Origin: Chara braunii
Lineage: Eukaryota > Streptophyta > Charophyceae > Charales > Characeae
Assembly (NCBI GenBank): GCA_003427395.1
Contig: BFEA01000075.1
Location: forward strand, 1,630,060-1,651,017
Length of the DNA stretch: 20,958 bases
Direction: 5' to 3'
The notes under the pieces were generated by a model, which saw nothing but the letters and a program-made list of their open reading frames with translations, was not told the DNA's origin and did not search any database. Shown piece by piece: positions 17,620 through 20,958 of this stretch. Position 1 is the first letter of the stretch; every line of letters starts with the position of its first letter. A program made the position numbers and the translations under genes.

Positions 17620-18590
17620 CTAAAACTAACACCGCCATCATACTCACGCCGCCCAAAAACCTCCATTTTGCATTTTACCTCACTCGAATCCATCGAGGAT
17701 CGAATGAGATTCGAGTTACTCACTCCCATGACCTTCCCTCTCGATAGCTCCACGGGGCGTTTTTCATTGCTAACTCATAATCTACTGACTCTTTACTCAA
17801 ACTAACACTATATTCTGACTCGCCCGGCCTAAAAACTTCAATCTAGTATCTCAAATCACCAAAAACGATCAAAAGATGAGCGAGCTTCTGCAACTTTACT
17901 CCCGTTCGTCCTCCTTCCCGACACCCTCCGCCATCTCTACATACTAACTTTTCTACCTAACTCTTCTAGCACTAACTCTCACACTACTCCGGCTCCAGAT
18001 TCGGGGTCGCCCACCCCCAAACTGGTAGGAATGCCCCTCTCCCCGATTGATTCTATCGGGAATCATGCATGTTGCCCCTTGCTCGTCTCTTCCACCATCT
18101 TCCTTTCTCTTGGCATGCATGCACCCGGCGCGCTTTCGCGCCCGGGTTCATTCGGATCCCCTCCGCCTTCCTTCCCGTCATATCCACGGACTAACCTCTC
18201 TACCAATCTCTCCCTCTACCCCTTAATCACTAAAACTAACATCGTCATTGAACCCGCCCGCTCCCAAAACCCCAAATTTCACTCCTTCCTCGCTCGATTC
18301 CGTTAAGAATCGAGCACACGACACGTTCCTAGCTCCGCTCTGTCTCCCCTCCGCCATATCCCGCACAATCTTTTTTCCACTAACCTCCTGACCTACTAAT
18401 TTTCTACTAGTTCTAACCATAAATTTGGGTCCGCCATAGCCCAAAAGCTATGGCTGCCTGCTCCTTCCTGCTCTCCCGTGAGCGCGTGAGCGGCAGCCAG
18501 CTTCAGCGCAGCAGCGCTTGCGCAACATGCAGCCAGCACCCGAATGTCCATTACGGAGGCAGGCCCTTTGCTATATGGAAATGGTCTGCC
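17620..18590. repeat. Degenerate ~175-bp tandem repeat, about five units
   Basis: The anchor CTAAAACTAAC or a variant (CTCAAACTAAC, CTAGCACTAAC, CTAGTTCTAAC) occurs at 17620, 17796, 17966, 18230 and 18407, giving spacings of 176, 170, 264 and 177. Each anchor is followed by a C-rich CGCC(C)G-CC-AAAA segment. Units 1 and 4 carry a 9-bp perfect hairpin 62 bases after the anchor: ACTCGAATC/GATTCGAGT (17682-17690, 17708-17716) and GCTCGATTC/GAATCGAGC (18292-18300, 18307-18315). The long third interval contains a GC-rich hairpin at 18123-18147. The last unit boundary is approximate. Confidence 0.7.
18123..18147. repeat. GC-rich hairpin
   Basis: ACCCGG pairs with CCGGGT and CGCG with CGCG around a TTT-containing loop, with one bulged C. 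It lies in the longer-than-usual third unit of the ~175-bp repeat, so it may be part of an insertion there. Confidence 0.6.
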
Positions 18591-18928
18591 TGTGTTCTGT
18601 CCCGGGCGGCGCTGGACCTTTCCCAAGAGGCTTCCGGTAGGCCCCCGTAGACTGAAGCCCAGACCAAACGAATTGGCCCAAGGCTGCTGACAGTTACATG
18701 TGCCCAACTGCCCGCAACCTGAGTTGGGCCTATGTTGTGAATCTCACCAAGGGCCTTACTCAGATGCATTCGATAAAGGAAGCCAGGGCCTGGGCGCTTC
18801 CAACCAACTGTCGCAGTGCAACTGCCTAAATTTTCCCCAATTGCGAAGTAGTCCAAAATAGTTCGTTGAGGGTCTGTTGGGCCTGACTTCAAATAGGGCC
18901 CAATGGGGCTTATCGAGGCCTTGTGCCT
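18591..18928. other. GGGCC/GGCCC-rich non-coding DNA
   Basis: Short words such as TTGGGCC, GGGCCCAATGGGGC and AATTGGCCCAAGG recur. No credible gene. Such words are frequent in plant intergenic and promoter DNA, but nothing here fixes a promoter. Confidence 0.4.
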
Positions 18929-19305
18929 CGCAAAAAAATCAGAAAATGAAAAGCGAAATAAAATTAGCGAGTGAGCGAACACGTTTTAGACACCACCATC
19001 TTTGACGATTTCTCGTTTTTTTTTGGGACTGCCAAATGCCCTTAAAAATTATGTATGTGCACTTCACATAATACAAAACTCATTAAAAAAGTTTTGAAAA
19101 ATAAGAAAATTGTTTAGGCCCGCAATAAAGTGAAAACAAAAAGTAAAAAAAACAAATTAAAAAAATAGTGAGTGGGCGAGTCTGTTTTGACATCGCCATC
19201 TTCAACGATTTTTTATTTTTGTTAGGATTAGCAAAACGACTTCAAAGTTTACAGGCATGTACCTCACATCATAGAAAACTCACAAAAAAACATTCAAATA
19301 AAACT
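18929..19305. repeat. Two-unit diverged tandem repeat, 202-bp period
   Basis: Unit A (18929-19130) and unit B (19131-about 19305) align from CGCAA through TAG(C/T)GAGTG(A/G)GCGA, CC(A)CCATCTT(T/C)(G/A)ACGATTT, to ATACAAAACTCA against ATAGAAAACTCA. AT-rich, no frame. Confidence 0.75.
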
Positions 19306-19397
19306 TTTTTTTTTTGCCCCAAAATATTTTTTGGCGGGGGCCTTCGGGTTCGGACACCGAACGGGACCTAGAACGGGAACCCGAACACCCGTGTGTA

Positions 19398-19429
19398 GGA
19401 GGTCTGCTCGAGGACCTCCGTACGTACGG
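19398..19429. repeat. Hairpin overlapping a 12-bp palindrome
   Basis: GGAGGTC (19398-19404) pairs with GACCTCC (19413-19419), and CCGTACGTACGG (19418-19429) is a perfect palindrome sharing two bases with it. Just left of the (TA)n tract. Confidence 0.65.
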
Positions 19430-19452
19430 GCTGGTGACCCTGTATCTATCTA

Positions 19453-19458
<6 letters not shown>

Positions 19459-19522
<64 letters not shown>

Positions 19523-19534
19523 TTCTGTTTGTGA

Positions 19535-19567
<33 letters not shown>
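19459..19567. repeat. (TA)n microsatellites, two tracts
   Basis: TA repeats at about 19459-19516 and again at 19537-19567, separated by CATATATTCTGTTTGTGACG. Frames across them (Tyr-Ile repeats) are spurious. Confidence 0.97.
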
Positions 19568-19570
<3 letters not shown>

Positions 19571-19665
19571 CATTAAAAAAAATATGACATTATTCCATCG
19601 AACACGTTCAGGAGGCGTGTGATGCGCAACCTCACACCCCACACGACGTCCCTTACTTCGAACGC

Positions 19666-19836
19666 CGATCAGAGTTATTAGGGGCGTGGCCGAGGATTTT
19701 TTGTCGTGGGTTGAGTCACTTGGGCGAAACGGGGGACTCTTGTCTCTGTCCGAGGTGCCGGGACGAGGTTCGAGCTGTCACCGAAAGCAGATCGCGGAAG
19801 AACAAGGCCCTACGGCCCTATCGTTAGCGCTTTCGG

Positions 19837-19876
<40 letters not shown>
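19666..19876 (+). mobile_element. SINE-like retroposon with 40-nt poly(A) tail
   Basis: A ~170-bp body ends in 40 consecutive A (19837-19876). CGAACGC lies directly before the body (19659-19665) and directly after the tail (19877-19883), as a target-site duplication would. The body begins near GGGGCGTGGCCGAGG, which resembles a tRNA-type A box, and has GAGGTTCGAGCTG resembling a B box. The 83-base gap between them and a TTTTTT run near 19697 argue against a standard Pol III promoter. It could instead be another non-autonomous poly(A) retroposon. Confidence 0.45.
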
Positions 19877-19877
<1 letters not shown>

Positions 19878-19883
19878 GAACGC

Positions 19884-20690
19884 GAGGAAAAAGAAGGAGC
19901 AACGGGGTCGTCGGGAATGGAGTTCCGTTCCCCAAGGCGCATGGTTCGCGTGGCCCTTTCGGGGGGCGATGCTCCGGAGGTGGGTTAGGCCTCGTTGTCA
20001 AACTCGTCGCGTTCGTGCAATTGGTTCGACACGGGTTCGCCCGGGGTCGGGCAAGTTGATGGGACCCAAGTTCGAAAACGGGCGGGGAGCACACCCGCGT
20101 TGCGGGAGAGTTCGGGGAATCGGTAGCCCCTTCATACCCAGGACCAACCGTCGCCACGAGCACGAGTCTCCCTGGCGACACCAGTGACACTTGAAACGCG
20201 GTTGCCAGATGGTGTACACGACAGACCAGGGCAGCACCGTGAGGTCGGTGTACGGCAAGATCAGAGGCGGGGAAATAAATCGCTCAATCATCACCAACCC
20301 ACTCCTGCCTATGTGGCATGCCTGGGTCAGGTTATAAAGATGGATTGGCTTCGTGCATCGCAGCAGGCTCCGCACATCCGCATTGCAGTATACGCCATCG
20401 TCATTTGCGATCGGGAAAGGCGGAAGCGTGTTGTGACGCCCGGGGAGGAGGTTCGAGCTCGGCCACGACCCTCGCTTCCGCCCGTAGGGACGAAACCTAA
20501 CTCCATACAAAACTCAACGAATACTGTCACGGAAGGCTACGAAATACCTGGGGACACGTCCGCGGGGTCGAGCTCGGAGGGTGGCCGTATATACAGTCGT
20601 GTCCATGGCTGACATTGTCCGCGCTGCGGACGTGAATTTACCGCATTTTTACTGAATTAAACAAAAGGGTAAGAAAAAATAAAAAAACTA
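19884..20690. other. GC-rich non-coding DNA with a possible LTR start
   Basis: Frames such as 20184-20612 plus and 19998-20510 minus overlap on opposite strands and show no known domain. TGTGACGCCCGGGGAGG at 20432 has the form of the 5' end of several plant Gypsy LTRs. The block GGAGGTTCGAGCTC (20447-20460) resembles GACGAGGTTCGAGCTG inside the retroposon at 19766, and GGGTCGAGCTCGGAGG recurs near 20566. No second LTR is visible. Confidence 0.3.
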
Positions 20691-20692
20691 TA

Positions 20693-20723
20693 GGGTTGTA
20701 GGGATTTTTAATCCCTACAACCC
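20693..20723. repeat. Perfect 14-bp hairpin followed by a T tract
   Basis: GGGTTGTAGGGATT (20693-20706) and AATCCCTACAACCC (20710-20723) are exact reverse complements around a TTT loop, and CTTTTTTTTT follows. The shape is that of a terminator or of a MITE-like foldback remnant; in this eukaryotic context neither is established. A further palindrome AAACAATTGTTT lies at 20739-20750. Confidence 0.8.
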
Positions 20724-20750
20724 CTTTTTTTTCTCTGGAAACAATTGTTT

Positions 20751-20958
20751 TCTTCGAATTAAAAAAAATAAAAAATAGAAAAGGTGGAGAAGAGAAATTG
20801 AAAAATAAATTTTCAAAACAGTTTTTTTTTTGGGGGGGGGATTTTTGGTTGGCAGTTCTTTATCTTTTTCGTTTTTAAGTTTTTTTTTTTCCTAGGGAAA
20901 CAATCAAGGAATGGAAAAAATATATATATCTTTTACTTTCCGGGGCCTTTTAATATTT
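20751..20958. other. AT-rich low-complexity end of the window
   Basis: Runs of A, T and one run of nine G (about 20833-20841). No gene or clear repeat unit seen. Confidence 0.5.

Noticed and set aside
17600-17630. CTAAAACTAAC repeats as telomeric sequence
   Set aside because: They do not occur in tandem at 7-8 base spacing; they are anchors of a ~175-bp repeat.
20184-20612. 142-codon plus frame overlapping a 170-codon minus frame
   Set aside because: GC-rich DNA leaves both strands open; neither shows domain features and the region looks like LTR DNA.

Overview
The window is eukaryotic DNA dominated by transposable elements and repeats. GT-AG intron signals with strong pyrimidine tracts, long (CA)n, (TA)n and poly(A) runs, and the absence of dense gene order or bacterial-type ribosome-binding sites all argue against a prokaryote. 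The host cannot be named from sequence alone. The right half has the texture of plant retrotransposon and satellite DNA. The left half is a Penelope-like retroelement (PLE), which is less usual in plants. No intact host gene was found.

Region 1 (1-12873) is a head-to-tail tandem pair of a ~6.64 kb element. Copy 1 occupies 1-6645 in permuted form, because the window opens inside the array. Copy 2 occupies 6646-12873 and is cut off at its right end. Each unit holds conserved coding-like stretches of unknown function. These are followed by a reverse transcriptase (RT) whose order of motifs (a DKA motif, an FWWIID block, motif A VDITKCFENIP, motif B IPMGLPSSP, motif C YIDDL) fits the PLE side of the RT tree. 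Both RT copies are broken. Copy 1 has nonsense codons and a frameshift; in copy 2 a ~1.33 kb piece carrying motifs A-C is inverted. Downstream of the RT each unit has a microsatellite, a TATA-like site, a short spliced reading frame and, inside that frame's second exon, a type I hammerhead ribozyme fold. The fold is complete in copy 2 (12343-12394) and core-mutated in copy 1. Tandem arrangement, RT type and hammerhead together support a PLE. The hammerhead-to-hammerhead distance (6641 nt) probably marks the transcribed unit.

Region 2 (12874-16552) begins where copy 2 stops abruptly. It is a GC-rich stretch, then AT-rich DNA with nested hairpins (14.41-14.56 kb), a three-unit ~124-bp tandem repeat (14.59-14.90 kb), and an array of ten hairpins (15.19-16.02 kb). 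The hairpins share a 20-nt central sequence, but their stems differ in sequence and still pair. Possible LTR-retrotransposon end signals follow at 16.23 and 16.55 kb, and they disagree in orientation.

Region 3 (16553-20958) is non-coding repeat DNA. It holds a (CT)n run, a degenerate ~175-bp tandem repeat (17.6-18.6 kb) with compensatory hairpin changes, GGGCC-rich DNA, a two-unit 202-bp duplication, (TA)n tracts, a SINE-like poly(A) retroposon with a 7-bp flanking repeat (19666-19876), a possible LTR start near 20432, and a 14-bp perfect hairpin followed by a T tract (20693-20723).
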